Positions 34,111 through 43,450 are shown, counted from the first letter of the stretch. The stretch is DNA of 50,998 nt from Thermoplasmata archaeon (GCA_026414225.1 JAOAJK010000002.1:77640-128637); one strand, 5' to 3'. Numbers and translations: made by a program. Notes: a model not told the origin generated them from the letters alone.

Positions 34111-34797
34111 TTAACCATCATTAAATAGATTATTTCTATTATAATCCTTGAAATAAACTATTTCTTCATCCAATTTCTCCAGATCTAGAAGAACCTTCTC
34201 CCTCCGTGGGCTTCCGTCTGCATTTCTGAAATCCCTCTGGAAAGATCCACATTTTACAAGAACTTCATCATCAATTCTAATGAACGAAATTTGCACCAGT
34301 GTATATTCCACCTTCCTCAATCTTGACCAGGCTCCTCTTTTAATCCTTTCAAGTTCATAATTTGATTTTCCTCCCTTAAGATCTTCATGCCACTTTTGAA
34401 AAGTTCTCTGGTCATCGTTGTACCTCGCTTCTCCCATCGCAAGTATCAAACCAACGCAGCCATATTCTCTAATCGCACTGGCAGTGGCCTCGCTGTCGTT
34501 CACAATAATCTGGTGGCTACTTGTGTTTATAGCATGGGTCTTGAAGTCCCATGGTACTTCCATAAACCCGTCAAAAGTTACACGGCCGTACTTCGGACCT
34601 GGTATTTCCATAGTATCACTTAATAATCTTTCACACAAAAACTGGAAATAAAAACCAATCCATTCCATTTGTCTCCACTGGTTAAAACCCGCGTTCTTCA
34701 TTTCAAGAATGGCTTTCCTACCATCCCAGTGTGAAGGAATCTTGTCGAGTTTCTCAGATATTTTTATTGCTAAATTCCCGAACTCTTCTTTGTTCAT
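34111..34797 (-). CDS. Probable type II restriction endonuclease
   Basis: 228-residue protein starting at the ATG whose ATGA overlaps the stop of the adjacent DNA methyltransferase; GGTGGG precedes it. An ATG at 34809 is an alternative. The stretch VTFDGFMEVPWDFKTHA fits a PD-(D/E)xK nuclease core (Asp in FDG, then DFK). The later VGLILAMGEARYNDD and QKWHEDLKGG are consistent with a restriction enzyme fold, but I do not recognise the specific family. Position directly after a methyltransferase is the main argument. The region is clearly more AT-rich than its surroundings, a sign of horizontal transfer. Recognition sequence unknown. Confidence 0.7.
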   Translation of the reverse strand: MNKEEFGNLAIKISEKLDKIPSHWDGRKAILEMKNAGFNQWRQMEWIGFYFQFLCERLLSDTMEIPGPKYGRVTFDGFMEVPWDFKTHAINTSSHQIIVNDSEATASAIREYGCVGLILAMGEARYNDDQRTFQKWHEDLKGGKSNYELERIKRGAWSRLRKVEYTLVQISFIRIDDEVLVKCGSFQRDFRNADGSPRREKVLLDLEKLDEEIVYFKDYNRNNLFNDG

Positions 34798-35582
34798 TTT
34801 TCCCACCATCGCATCAATGTTTGGTCCTGGATTAACCCATTCTTATTGAGATAGTAGTCTAAAAGAGACTGGTAAACAGTTTTTCCATTCGGATTTAAAT
34901 CTCCCATTACAAATCTCCTGCCTAGCATGAATGCAACGATTCCCACCATCCCACTACCGCAAAGTGGATCAAAGATTAAATCGTTCTTGTTGGAGAAGTG
35001 CTCTATTATGCACTGGAGAAGTCGAAATGGCAATCTCGTAGGATATTTTGGCATCCTGACCTTGTAATCTCTCTTGAAACTAAGGGTTGTCAGATTAGGT
35101 TCTCCCTTTTTACAATGATGGGTGTTACATCTCAAATTATATGTCCACTGTTCTCCTTTTGTAACCCAGAAAATTTCGTACACATTATGGGCAGGCCTTA
35201 CCTTGCATGCAGGTGCAAAATTGTAGCACCAGTACATTTTTCCCATTAATTTTAAACCTGGAAACTCAATAATCCGGTCGTGAATAACATTGCTGTTATT
35301 CCATCCTGAAAAAATCAATGCCTGTCCATTGGAATTCAAATTTTTCTCTATACACACCAGTAGCTCTTTGATTTTCTTGCCATATTCCTCTTTTGCCCAC
35401 TCAACATAGCCATCCACTACATATTCCACCTTTCTATGGTAGTTCCCGTTTTTCCCGCTGAATTCGATTCCGAAAGGAGGGTCGGTAATAATCAGATCTG
35501 CCCCCACATTTTCCCAGTCATTCATGTCCTTAATTTCAAATTTGCTGAACAGGTCGTTCACTTTAATATTGTTCATGGCCAT
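34794..35582 (-). CDS. DNA adenine-N6 or cytosine-N4 methyltransferase, beta class
   Basis: 262-residue amino-methyltransferase. The catalytic motif IV is IITDPPFGIEF near the N-terminus and the SAM-binding motif I is FDPLCGSGMVGI near the C-terminus, with the target-recognition part between them; this order is the beta class. The ending VMGDLNP is typical. The ATG at 35582 has GAGGTG 7 nt before it; GTG at 35597 is a weaker alternative. Co-transcribed with the downstream nuclease gene and protecting the host DNA from it. Upstream TATA box at 35675-35684. Confidence 0.88.
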   Translation of the reverse strand: MAMNNIKVNDLFSKFEIKDMNDWENVGADLIITDPPFGIEFSGKNGNYHRKVEYVVDGYVEWAKEEYGKKIKELLVCIEKNLNSNGQALIFSGWNNSNVIHDRIIEFPGLKLMGKMYWCYNFAPACKVRPAHNVYEIFWVTKGEQWTYNLRCNTHHCKKGEPNLTTLSFKRDYKVRMPKYPTRLPFRLLQCIIEHFSNKNDLIFDPLCGSGMVGIVAFMLGRRFVMGDLNPNGKTVYQSLLDYYLNKNGLIQDQTLMRWWEK

Positions 35583-35674
35583 TTCTCCGCACCTCACACA
35601 AATGAAATACCATCTACTCGAAATTCAAGATGCCAGTGAGGAAGGTATCCATTATTCCTGGTATATGGAAACAC

Positions 35675-35684
35675 TATTTATAAA
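35675..35684 (-). promoter_or_regulatory. TATA box for the restriction-modification operon
   Basis: Reverse-strand TTTATAAATA lies just before the end of the neighbouring ABC permease gene. It implies a leader of about 70 nt before the methyltransferase ATG, unlike the leaderless style of most first genes here, in keeping with a foreign origin. Confidence 0.5.
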
Positions 35685-35689
35685 CTTTT

Positions 35690-36520
35690 TCAAATGTCCC
35701 TTCTTCTAAACCTCCAGACACCAAGAATCAGCGGGACAGCAATCCAGAGAACCTGGGCGACCACCACCGCGGGCAGCGAGATGTAGGCAGGGGTTTCCAT
35801 GGCATAGCCAAATGCGCTCTTCATCCCGAATGCAAGCATCACTCCTGTCTGGGTGAGGTCGGCTGGGCTCAGGAACATGCTGTACCACATCCAGGCGGGA
35901 ATCTCAGCCTGCCCCGTAGCCAGTGCCATTAAATCGCCTCCTGTAGCCAGGAACGCGCCAAGGATAACCGTGCCGTAAATGGACGACCAGAAGAATATGA
36001 GAATCCCCAGCCCGAGCGAGGTGCTCCGCTTGCTGCAGAGCGTGGAGAAAAACACGGAGACACTGAGGTAAACCAGCCCGAGCATCACGCACAGGAAAAT
36101 GAACAGGAGGTAACTGCCAAGCTTTGCGGTGCCTGCGGCAGCGACTATCACAGCCCCTGCAATTCCGAACCCAGCAACCGTGGCAACCACAATCACTGTT
36201 CCGAGCCCGGCAAACTTACCAAGCAAGACCTCGGTTCTGGTTACTGGATAAGAGAGTAGGAGCGAGAGCGAACCATTTTCCACTTCCCCGGAAATCGTGG
36301 CATAGCCCAGCATTATTGAAATTATCGGGACGAGAATTGCAGCGATGCCGAGGAGCACCATAACTGTTTCTTCCATTCCCCCGATGGAGCCCTTGCCTCC
36401 GAACACGGAAGCCACCAGGGCAAGCACGATAAAAATCACAGTCATAGCGATGACCCATTTATTCCTCAGATTATCCAGAAATTCCTTCTTTCCAATCACA
36501 TAAACCTTCTTCAAATTCAT
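35690..36520 (-). CDS. ABC-2 type exporter, permease subunit (NosY/GldF-like)
   Basis: 276 residues with six predicted helices: VIAMTVIFIVLALVASVFG, a second after EETVMVLLGIAAILVPIISIMLGYATISGE, and four more ending in a basic tail WRFRRRDI. The stretch SGEVENGSLSLLLSYPVTRTEVLLGKF is the conserved signature of ABC-2 permeases of the multicopper/gliding class. It overlaps the ATPase gene by 4 nt. Cargo unknown. Confidence 0.88.
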   Translation of the reverse strand: MNLKKVYVIGKKEFLDNLRNKWVIAMTVIFIVLALVASVFGGKGSIGGMEETVMVLLGIAAILVPIISIMLGYATISGEVENGSLSLLLSYPVTRTEVLLGKFAGLGTVIVVATVAGFGIAGAVIVAAAGTAKLGSYLLFIFLCVMLGLVYLSVSVFFSTLCSKRSTSLGLGILIFFWSSIYGTVILGAFLATGGDLMALATGQAEIPAWMWYSMFLSPADLTQTGVMLAFGMKSAFGYAMETPAYISLPAVVVAQVLWIAVPLILGVWRFRRRDI

Positions 36521-37449
36521 CTTCTCCCCTCCACGCTTGCCAGCAACAAATCAAAACTCTCCTCCAGCGACGGTTCGCTCGTTCTGAAATCCAGAATTTT
36601 CAGCCCTTTTCTTTCCAGAATGCTCATCACCGCGGCGCGGGAACCATAATCGCACACCACTGTGAGCCAGTCCCCGCTTGCACTTGCTTCGATGCCCTCC
36701 ATTCCCTTCAGCTCTTCGGGTACCTTCCCGGCAAGCCCCTCAATCATTATCTCCAGTTTCGGCTTCAGCTTGAGGTGTCTGTGCAGCTCCTGAACCGTCC
36801 CCTCAAAAAGCAATCGCCCCCTGTGGATAATTCCCACCCTGTCACAGATATCTTCGACCTCTGCAAGAATATGGGAGGAGAAAATTATTGTGGCCCCATT
36901 CTGGTTAATCGTTTTTAGTTTGTCCTTGAAATACTTCCGCCATCTCGCATCCAGTCCACTCATCGGCTCGTCCAGCACATAAAGGGACGGGGAGCCGAGC
37001 ATGCACTGCGCTATTCCAAGCAACTGTCCCATTCCCTTTGAAAACCCTCCAACTCTCCGCTCCGCGGCTTCCTGAAGCCCGACATCCCTCAGAATCTGTC
37101 TAATTTCCTTTTTTTCCGCATTTTTCAGGTCGGCGAAGAATTCAAGGGTCTGGGTAGGGGTGAGATTGTCATAGAAGGACATCTTTTCGGGCAGGAATCC
37201 AATGTCCCTTCTCACCTCCGCGTCCGGCTTTTTACCTCCGATAAGCACATCTCCTGCAGTGGGATGGACGAGCCCCATAATAATTTTCAGTGTGGTGGTT
37301 TTCCCTGCCCCATTCGGTCCGAGGAACCCGTAGACCTCTCCTTTTTTTACCTTCAAATTCAGACCATTTACAGCTACAACCTCCCCGTATTTTTTCGTCA
37401 GATTTCTTACCTCGATTGCCGGCACATCGGTAGAACCTGTTGCAGGCAT
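36517..37449 (-). CDS. ABC-2 type exporter, ATP-binding subunit
   Basis: 310-residue ATPase. Walker A GPNGAGKTT, Q loop FLPEKMSFYD, signature VGGFSKGMGQ, Walker B LYVLDEPMSGLDA and switch His in FSSHILAEVEDI. The C-terminal part is the usual regulatory extension ending PSLEESFDLLL. Begins 3 nt after the Nep1 stop, so it is read from the same transcript as the informational genes upstream. Confidence 0.92.
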   Translation of the reverse strand: MPATGSTDVPAIEVRNLTKKYGEVVAVNGLNLKVKKGEVYGFLGPNGAGKTTTLKIIMGLVHPTAGDVLIGGKKPDAEVRRDIGFLPEKMSFYDNLTPTQTLEFFADLKNAEKKEIRQILRDVGLQEAAERRVGGFSKGMGQLLGIAQCMLGSPSLYVLDEPMSGLDARWRKYFKDKLKTINQNGATIIFSSHILAEVEDICDRVGIIHRGRLLFEGTVQELHRHLKLKPKLEIMIEGLAGKVPEELKGMEGIEASASGDWLTVVCDYGSRAAVMSILERKGLKILDFRTSEPSLEESFDLLLASVEGRR

Positions 37450-37452
37450 ACC

Positions 37453-38127
37453 TTACCTCCTTATCGCATTCTCATAATTCACCAGAAGTTCCGAGAGCAC
37501 CGTCCAGACGGTGAGTGTCTGGTCTGAAATAGAAATCACTTCATCGGCAAGCGGGTAGACATTGCTCAGGAAATCGCCTTCAGGGAAACCGCCAATCACA
37601 CAGAGCAAATTCTCAGCCCTGACCTCTTTGAAGTATCTGTCAGGAAGGACAGGCTTTCCTGTGGGTGAGAGGACAACCGTCCTGTCATGTGGAATGGAAT
37701 TGAGGCATTTTTCAAAGGTGTAGTCGGGCATTAACCTAAGCAGGGGCATTTCCTTGCTGGGCACCACGCCGTTGTTGAAGAGGGTTTCCATCAGGCCCAC
37801 GAACCTCGGATAGTTCTTCGGAAGGCGGGTGAGCGGGTCAACCAGAATCAACTCATTGTTCCTCGTGTGCACATAAACTCTCAGTTCTCCCATCTGGTTC
37901 AGAATGGAGTCGAGGGCGAGAAGCAGAAAGAAATGCACGATATCCGGTCTTCCCCGTCTTTCCCCCATCTCAAGATCCTTCATCGCGGCATGATGCAGGT
38001 TCGTGTCTAGCAATACCCTGGTGGTTTTCTTGCCCCGCTTCCTCGCATTCACCACAACGGAGGGATGGGAGGCGATTGACTCCGGCACAAGCTCAAGCTC
38101 TGCATCTGCGAGAAGTACATGGAGCAT
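37453..38127 (-). CDS. nep1: Ribosome biogenesis pseudouridine N1-methyltransferase Nep1
   Basis: SPOUT-class enzyme that methylates a pseudouridine in the helix 35 loop of 16S rRNA during small-subunit assembly. 224 residues, normal length. Signature RRGRPDIVHFFLLLALDS, then LRVYVHTRN, LPKNYPRFVGLME, LSPTGKP and the knotted C-terminal SAM site CVIGGFPEGDF. Its ATG shares one nucleotide with the stop of the flavoprotein gene. Placement with S6e and aIF2-gamma fits a translation/ribosome cluster. Confidence 0.93.
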   Translation of the reverse strand: MLHVLLADAELELVPESIASHPSVVVNARKRGKKTTRVLLDTNLHHAAMKDLEMGERRGRPDIVHFFLLLALDSILNQMGELRVYVHTRNNELILVDPLTRLPKNYPRFVGLMETLFNNGVVPSKEMPLLRLMPDYTFEKCLNSIPHDRTVVLSPTGKPVLPDRYFKEVRAENLLCVIGGFPEGDFLSNVYPLADEVISISDQTLTVWTVLSELLVNYENAIRR

Positions 38128-39503
38128 TATCTCCTCCCTGCAACTCCCCTGCCAGCTATTATTCCCGTGGCTGCGGCCCCAACAATTCCTCTCGAGAGCC
38201 CGACCCCGTCACCGCATGCAAATAAATTCGGAATTGAGGTCTCGAGATTTTCATCGACATCCAGTATCATGGCGTAAAACTTGATTTCTGGGGCATAGAG
38301 TAGTGTCGAGTCGGTGGCCACGCCTGGGATAATCTGGTTCAGCTTCTCAAGCCCTTCCAGAATGTTCTGGACGATTCTCGACGGCAGGGCCATTGAAATG
38401 TCGCCAGGTGTAACATCGGCGAGGGTGCCTTTCAGCGGATTTTTCAGTAATCTCGGGAAGGTCGAGCGTCTTCCGGCCATCAGGTCACCCAATCTCTGGA
38501 CTATGGGTTTTCCACCCCCGATCGTGGTTGCAAGCTCCGCGATGGAGCGTCCATAAGCGGTCGTGTTTTCGAGCGGTTCGGTCAGTTCAACCCTAACCAG
38601 AAACGCAAAATTCGTGTTCTCAGAACTCCTTGTCTTCATCGAATGCCCGTTGACCCCGATGAACTCTCCGTAGTTTTCCTTCACCACAAAACCCCTGTGG
38701 TTGGTGCAGAAAGTCCGGACAAAATCATCGTATCTGTTGGTAAAAATGTGAAACTTTGGATCACGGTTAATCTTTATAACTGGCTCCATTACGATTGCAG
38801 GCACCTCAATACGGACCCCCACATCAATTGGCCCGTGCCGCGCCTTTATATGGTGCCGCTCAATCAACTCCTGCATCCAGTTCATTCCTACCCTGCCAGG
38901 TGCGATTACAACAGCATCCGCCTCCATAACTTTACCATCGTGCAAAACAACGCCCGTGCATTTTCCGTCATGCACCACGATATCCTCCACCCTCGTTTTT
39001 GTCAAAACCTTGAGACCCGCTTCCATCAGCTCGTTGCACATTCCAGCAATTACAGATGGTGCATGGTCGCTCCCGATGTGCCTCTGGGGAATGGGTATAA
39101 ATCTTGCCCCGACTGCAGCCGCCCTTCTTGCCAGCGAGTTAGCGTGCTCTTCGTCGGGGTGGTAAAGGGTGGAATTCGGGGCATGCCTCGCAAAGAATTC
39201 ATCCACTTCTCTCACAAGTGCCCAGGCCTTTTCCTCGCTCCCGCAGAGTGCGGTTATGTCTCCGCCGATATCCGGTCTCAGGTTTAGGATTCCATCAGAG
39301 AAGGTGCCAGCACCACCAACACCTGCCATTATATTGCAGGGAGTGCACTTCAGACACTCAGAACCCACTTCCATCGGGCATGCACGGTTCTCCACCTCCA
39401 TGCCCTCGTCGATCATCAGCACCTGCTTCCCCGCCTTCAGTATCTCCCTCGCAGCAAACATTCCGGCAGGGCCAGCCCCCACGACCACCGCATCGTATTT
39501 CAT
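38127..39503 (-). CDS. FAD-dependent oxidoreductase, uncharacterised (COG2509-like)
   Basis: 458 residues. N-terminal FAD-binding motif AVVVGAGPAGMFAAREIL, a middle stretch with four cysteines (CPMEVGSECLKCTPC), GGAGTFSDGILN, the second dinucleotide strand VVIAPGRVG, and the C-terminal NLFACGDGVGLSRGIVGAAATG that closes the FAD site. This matches the broad family of putative FAD-dependent dehydrogenases of unknown reaction. The clustered cysteines might bind a metal or Fe-S cluster or be redox-active. It sits between aIF2-gamma and Nep1 in one transcript, so a link to RNA or translation is possible but unproven. Confidence 0.8.
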   Translation of the reverse strand: MKYDAVVVGAGPAGMFAAREILKAGKQVLMIDEGMEVENRACPMEVGSECLKCTPCNIMAGVGGAGTFSDGILNLRPDIGGDITALCGSEEKAWALVREVDEFFARHAPNSTLYHPDEEHANSLARRAAAVGARFIPIPQRHIGSDHAPSVIAGMCNELMEAGLKVLTKTRVEDIVVHDGKCTGVVLHDGKVMEADAVVIAPGRVGMNWMQELIERHHIKARHGPIDVGVRIEVPAIVMEPVIKINRDPKFHIFTNRYDDFVRTFCTNHRGFVVKENYGEFIGVNGHSMKTRSSENTNFAFLVRVELTEPLENTTAYGRSIAELATTIGGGKPIVQRLGDLMAGRRSTFPRLLKNPLKGTLADVTPGDISMALPSRIVQNILEGLEKLNQIIPGVATDSTLLYAPEIKFYAMILDVDENLETSIPNLFACGDGVGLSRGIVGAAATGIIAGRGVAGRR

Positions 39504-39509
39504 AATTCC

Positions 39510-40742
39510 TCACTTGATGATTCCATACCCGATCAATCGCCAGGTCGTGCCCACCTTCCTGCTAACAGCCACGCGGTCACCCGGCTCGCAGCACACAGGC
39601 ACCTTCAGGTTCGCCTCGACAATGTCTTCCCTCGTGCTCGTGATCAATGCGCTCGTTTTTGCAGTTCCGATGTTCAGCATGAGCGTTTCCGAGGTCTTCA
39701 GCTTCTCAACCTTGAGTTCGGAGGCGGTGCCCACCACCCTCTCCAGCAAATGGACCTCCATCACAAGCTTATGCTTCATCTCCGGGAGAGTGCCTGGTTT
39801 TCCGAGCACCTTGCCAGAGAGCGAGTCGGAGCGGGTGAGGGCGGGGTCAAACAGGGTTCCCACCGCTATCAATCCGCCTGGCTTTGCCTCATTCAGTGGT
39901 AAATCTCCCGCATACAGGGAACAGACCTTTGAAACAATATTTTTGTAAACCCTCTGGTGTCCCACGATTTCCAGGTTGCCTGGACCGATTTCCACCTCAT
40001 CTCCAATCGACAGTTTTCCCTGCAGAATTGTGCCTCCGACCACCCCTCCGACCAGATTATCCGGAGGTGTGCCTGGCATGTTCACATCAAATGAGCGGGC
40101 AATGTACATTCTTGCGGGTTTTGTGCCGTCAAATGATGGTGTTGGGATGTATTTCTGGATTGCATATATGAGGGCTTCAAGGTTGACCCCATGGTGAGCG
40201 GACACAGGAATTATCGGGGCATTCTCGGCAAATGAGCCCTTCAAGAAATTTCTGATTTCCCTGTAACTTTCCTTTGCTCGCTCCTTCGTCACGAGGTCCA
40301 CCTTTGTCTGAACAACCACCACATTTCTCACATTCGCAATATGGAGGGCGATCAGATGCTCCTTGGTCTGGGGTTGTGGGCACTTTTCATCTGCAGAGAT
40401 TATCAGCAGGGCTCCGTCCATTATCGCAGCACCGGAAAGCACTGTTGCCATCAAGCTTTCATGTCCGGGTGCGTCCACGAATGAGACCGCACGCAGAAAC
40501 TGTGTCTGGCTTCCACATTTTGGACAGGTGGGGGAGTTTGTGTAGCCATCAATGCCTTCGCAGTTTGGACACTGGTAGAACTCTGTATCTGCATAGCCCA
40601 GACGGATTGTTATGCCTCTCTTTCTCTCTTCAGAAAGACGGTCAGTCCGTTCCTTCGTGAGGGCGTAGGTGAGGGTGGTTTTGCCATGGTCAACATGTCC
40701 TACGATACCCACATTCAGTTCCGGCTGCACATGGACCTTCAT
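39510..40742 (-). CDS. eif2g: Translation initiation factor aIF2 subunit gamma
   Basis: GTPase core of aIF2, which brings methionyl initiator tRNA to the small ribosomal subunit. 410 residues, normal. G1 GHVDHGKTTL, switch I KRGITIRLGYAD, the family zinc knuckle (CPNCEGI then CPKCGS), G3 DAPGHE, G4 TKVDLV, then two beta-barrel domains. Follows S6e by 10 nt, a conserved archaeal pairing. Confidence 0.97.
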   Translation of the reverse strand: MKVHVQPELNVGIVGHVDHGKTTLTYALTKERTDRLSEERKRGITIRLGYADTEFYQCPNCEGIDGYTNSPTCPKCGSQTQFLRAVSFVDAPGHESLMATVLSGAAIMDGALLIISADEKCPQPQTKEHLIALHIANVRNVVVVQTKVDLVTKERAKESYREIRNFLKGSFAENAPIIPVSAHHGVNLEALIYAIQKYIPTPSFDGTKPARMYIARSFDVNMPGTPPDNLVGGVVGGTILQGKLSIGDEVEIGPGNLEIVGHQRVYKNIVSKVCSLYAGDLPLNEAKPGGLIAVGTLFDPALTRSDSLSGKVLGKPGTLPEMKHKLVMEVHLLERVVGTASELKVEKLKTSETLMLNIGTAKTSALITSTREDIVEANLKVPVCCEPGDRVAVSRKVGTTWRLIGYGIIK

Positions 40743-40752
40743 CTATTTTACC

Positions 40753-41184
40753 TCACTTCTTGGGTTTTTCTTCTTTCTTATCCCTCTCTGCCTCGTATCT
40801 CTTCTTTACCTCTTCAAGCAAATTTTCAACTGGATGTGGGCCTCTTGCCACGATTTTGAGATTAATCTGCGCTGTTTCTGGCGAGATTGTGTTTCCCCTC
40901 ACCGACACCTTTTTTCTCAGACCCTTCTTTTTCGGATGAAAGCCCGTGCTTTCGCTCAACAGCACCTTGAACCTTTTCCCGCCAGCAATATCTTTACGCA
41001 TCGGAAAACCGGCATTGTCAGAACCACCAGTAATAACGAGTTTATAGCCGGGAAGTCCAACAAACAGTCCATCAACCTCATCGCCTATCTTCTTTCCAAT
41101 AAGCGAATTTGCATAATTTCCCCACACAGGGAAGGTGTAGGTCTTTCCTTCAGGTGTAGCCACATTGGCTTTGAATTCTACCAT
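40753..41184 (-). CDS. rps6e: Small ribosomal subunit protein S6e
   Basis: Ribosomal protein of the archaeal/eukaryotic small subunit, 143 residues. Recognised by EFKANVATPEGKTYTF, KIGDEVDGLFVGLPGYKLVITGGSDNAGFPMR and GFHPKKKGLRKKVSVRGNTIS, then a Lys/Glu-rich tail. The ATG at 41184 follows GGTGA by a short gap; the GTG at 41193 is an alternative. First gene of the leftward cluster that continues to the ABC exporter at 35690. Confidence 0.95.
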   Translation of the reverse strand: MVEFKANVATPEGKTYTFPVWGNYANSLIGKKIGDEVDGLFVGLPGYKLVITGGSDNAGFPMRKDIAGGKRFKVLLSESTGFHPKKKGLRKKVSVRGNTISPETAQINLKIVARGPHPVENLLEEVKKRYEAERDKKEEKPKK

Positions 41185-41214
41185 GCATTTCACCTTGTAA
41201 GAGATTGAAACCGC

Positions 41215-41226
41215 ATTTATATTTAA
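41215..41226 (-). promoter_or_regulatory. TATA box for the rps6e cluster
   Basis: Reverse-strand TTAAATATAAAT is centred about 36 nt before the rps6e ATG, leaving a leader of about 10 nt that carries GGTGA. Confidence 0.6.
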
Positions 41227-41273
41227 CCCTTTTCTTAATCATTGGAGGCTGTAAGGCAGTGCTTTCAACATTT

Positions 41274-42728
41274 TCACAGTCCGTATTTTCTCAGCAATCG
41301 CTCGTAAATTCTAAATTCTTCTGTCTGGGAGAATTCGGTTATTTTCTCCTCGGGCAGGTTTCCGAGAAGTTCATCCAGAGCTTTAAGCACCCTTGCAATT
41401 TCCTCATCGCTTAACTCCTCGTGCCTGTCAACTCCCGGTATCACTGAAAGCACATCCGCAGCCATCGCAACCGCAAATTTCCTTCTGGTGTGGAAGAATG
41501 TATCGGAGCGTTCCACCTGGATTTGCCTGCCATCCACCAGTATGTGCCCATCGTGAAAACATGCCATTGCCGCACTCGTAGGCCTTCCAATTACATCTGG
41601 ATTTCCGAAACTTAACACTGAATAATTTCTGTGTTTGGCCCTGGCAACCATGGTGGACAGAAAGCTGCAAATCTCCTCCGTGTTGTAGTTCTGGGCTGCC
41701 GCGGTCAGGCAGTCGAGAACAACTACCCCCTTCCCATCAAACTTTTTAAGTGCCCACTCAATAGCCACACCGAGGTACACAATATCCCTGGAAACAAGCA
41801 TCTCCCTTCCCCTGTCCTCCACCTCTATGACCTTTCTTGTGGTCCATGAGAACCAGTCAATAAACACAAAATTTTTTGAATTCGCGATGTCAAGTCTCTT
41901 TCCGCCCTTCAGTTTCTCTGCGAATTCGCTAAATGCTGTCTCACCAGAAACAAAAATACATGGTCTCCCGGAAAGGAGGGCGTCCGCCACGCATTGCTCG
42001 ATCAGAAATTGCCTGCTTCTCACATCGCAGGAGAAGAAGAGGGCACTGTTTTCGCACACGCCACCTGGTAGCAACAATTCCGAGCCAGGAAGCCAGAAGA
42101 GAGCTTTACCTCCACTCCAGAAAACGCCACACCTTTCAACACCACTGGAGATGCGGAGCAGCACATCCCCCTCCCTTACAATGTATCGAAACTCAACATC
42201 ATCCATCGGTTTTTTCAAACTGGTAATTGTAAATTTTCCATCCGTCAGGGTGAAAAGATAATCAAAGCTGTTTTTTATCGCTCCTATTACGTCCGCAAAA
42301 ATTTCTGGCTTCTCAACAAGCATAAGCAGGGTAATCTCATGCTCCTCACAGTGGGCACAGAGATTCTCGACCAGTGCAACTGCTGTCTCTCTCTCGTTGA
42401 GAAGGAGCACAGGGGTAAGGTGGAAAAAAATTTTTTTCATTCCATCTATTTTCTTCAACCCGGAAAAGAACTGGACCGGGTCAGTTTGCATCACAATGTG
42501 GTCCGGGTTTGCGGGTGGCACCGCGGCCCGCCGTGAATACCAGTCGATTGTCCTGTATTCAGAGCCGGGAATTTCAAGCGGTTTCGAAACCACGCAGTAG
42601 CCGTTGTCCTCCAGAAAATGCTGGACCAGAAACAGGGCATCGTGGAAATCGTCTATCACGACCAAGAATCTCTTCCTTTTCCCGCTTTCAAGCACGCTGT
42701 CAACTGCGGAAATTCGAAAAAGTTCCAT
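41274..42728 (-). CDS. Double KaiC-like protein with degenerate ATP sites
   Basis: 484 residues that look like two KaiC/RecA-like domains without working P-loops. Domain 1 (about 15-200) keeps the core strand pattern FFHLTPVLLLNERETAVALVEN and ITLLMLVEKPEIF but has no Walker A. Domain 2 (about 225-440) keeps GRPCIFVSGETAFSEFAEKL and the Walker B-like GVVVLDCLTAAAQNYNTEE, with VRSRQFLIEQ where GxxGxGKT should be. The last 45 residues are helical and charged. A regulatory or scaffold partner of the intact KaiC-like ATPase encoded 5 nt upstream is the natural reading. Family assignment is by strand pattern, so moderate confidence. Confidence 0.65.
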   Translation of the reverse strand: MELFRISAVDSVLESGKRKRFLVVIDDFHDALFLVQHFLEDNGYCVVSKPLEIPGSEYRTIDWYSRRAAVPPANPDHIVMQTDPVQFFSGLKKIDGMKKIFFHLTPVLLLNERETAVALVENLCAHCEEHEITLLMLVEKPEIFADVIGAIKNSFDYLFTLTDGKFTITSLKKPMDDVEFRYIVREGDVLLRISSGVERCGVFWSGGKALFWLPGSELLLPGGVCENSALFFSCDVRSRQFLIEQCVADALLSGRPCIFVSGETAFSEFAEKLKGGKRLDIANSKNFVFIDWFSWTTRKVIEVEDRGREMLVSRDIVYLGVAIEWALKKFDGKGVVVLDCLTAAAQNYNTEEICSFLSTMVARAKHRNYSVLSFGNPDVIGRPTSAAMACFHDGHILVDGRQIQVERSDTFFHTRRKFAVAMAADVLSVIPGVDRHEELSDEEIARVLKALDELLGNLPEEKITEFSQTEEFRIYERLLRKYGL

Positions 42729-42733
42729 ACTGA

Positions 42734-43450
42734 TCAGAAGATCTTGGTCTCTGCCTGGACCGCAATACCGTCAGGAGTTATCACGATCGGATGCTTTGTG
42801 GTGTCGTGCTTTGCAAATCGCATCTTTCTCACCATTATTGTCCGTCTCAGTTCGCCCTTCACATCTTCCAACCCGAGGACGATGAAAGAATCGCACACAA
42901 ACTGTTCGATCCCGTAGCGCGTGAGGGAGTTGCTCCCGTCAGGGGCTTCGGAAATCAGGAGCGAGGTCATGTCCATTTCCTTAAGTTCGGTTGCAAACAC
43001 AAAAAGCTCCCGTCTCAATTCTTCAACATTTGAATAATAAAGCCCGAGTGCCGTGATAGAATCCACAACGCACCTTTTTGCATTCGTAAGTTTCTGGATG
43101 TTCTTTATCACCTTTGAAATTGAGGAGAAGTTTGCCATGCCCTTCTCGATATCCTTTGACAGTGCCTCCTTCCGCATTGCCCCCAGGTCCATTATAAGGA
43201 TGTTGTTGTTTTTTTGATACTCCAGGAGGTTGAATCTGTAGTTGTTCATCGCTCTCTCTATGTTGCTCCTGCTCTCCTCGAGCGTAATGTAGATTCCTTT
43301 TTCACCGTTCTTCGCTCCACCGAGCAGAAACTGCATTCCAAACAGTGTTTTGGCACTGCCTGCAGGACCGCAAACCAGGTTGATGGTTCTCGCCGGAATG
43401 CCTCCTCCGAGGATTTCGTCGAGTCCCGGAATTCCACTCTTGATGACCAT
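42734..43450 (-). CDS. KaiC-like RecA-fold ATPase
   Basis: 238 residues. Typical KaiC opening SGIPGLDEILGGGIPARTINLVCGPAGSAKT (Walker A GPAGSAKT), then GIYITLEESRSNI, Walker B CVVDSITALGLYY, and LLISEAPDGSN with the C-terminal VVRKMRF-like stretch (IMVRKMRFAKHD). All ATPase residues are present. Catalytic Glu pair seen in EES. The ATG at 43450 is preferred (GAGGTGGTGA just before); GTG codons at 43459-43462 are alternatives. Third gene of a four-gene operon; likely the active component of a signalling or regulatory complex. Confidence 0.88.
   Translation of the reverse strand: MVIKSGIPGLDEILGGGIPARTINLVCGPAGSAKTLFGMQFLLGGAKNGEKGIYITLEESRSNIERAMNNYRFNLLEYQKNNNILIMDLGAMRKEALSKDIEKGMANFSSISKVIKNIQKLTNAKRCVVDSITALGLYYSNVEELRRELFVFATELKEMDMTSLLISEAPDGSNSLTRYGIEQFVCDSFIVLGLEDVKGELRRTIMVRKMRFAKHDTTKHPIVITPDGIAVQAETKIF

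Noticed and set aside
35583-35654. Short upstream reading frames in the leader of the methyltransferase gene
   Set aside because: Twelve and sixteen codons with no ribosome-binding site or family support; too short to separate from chance.
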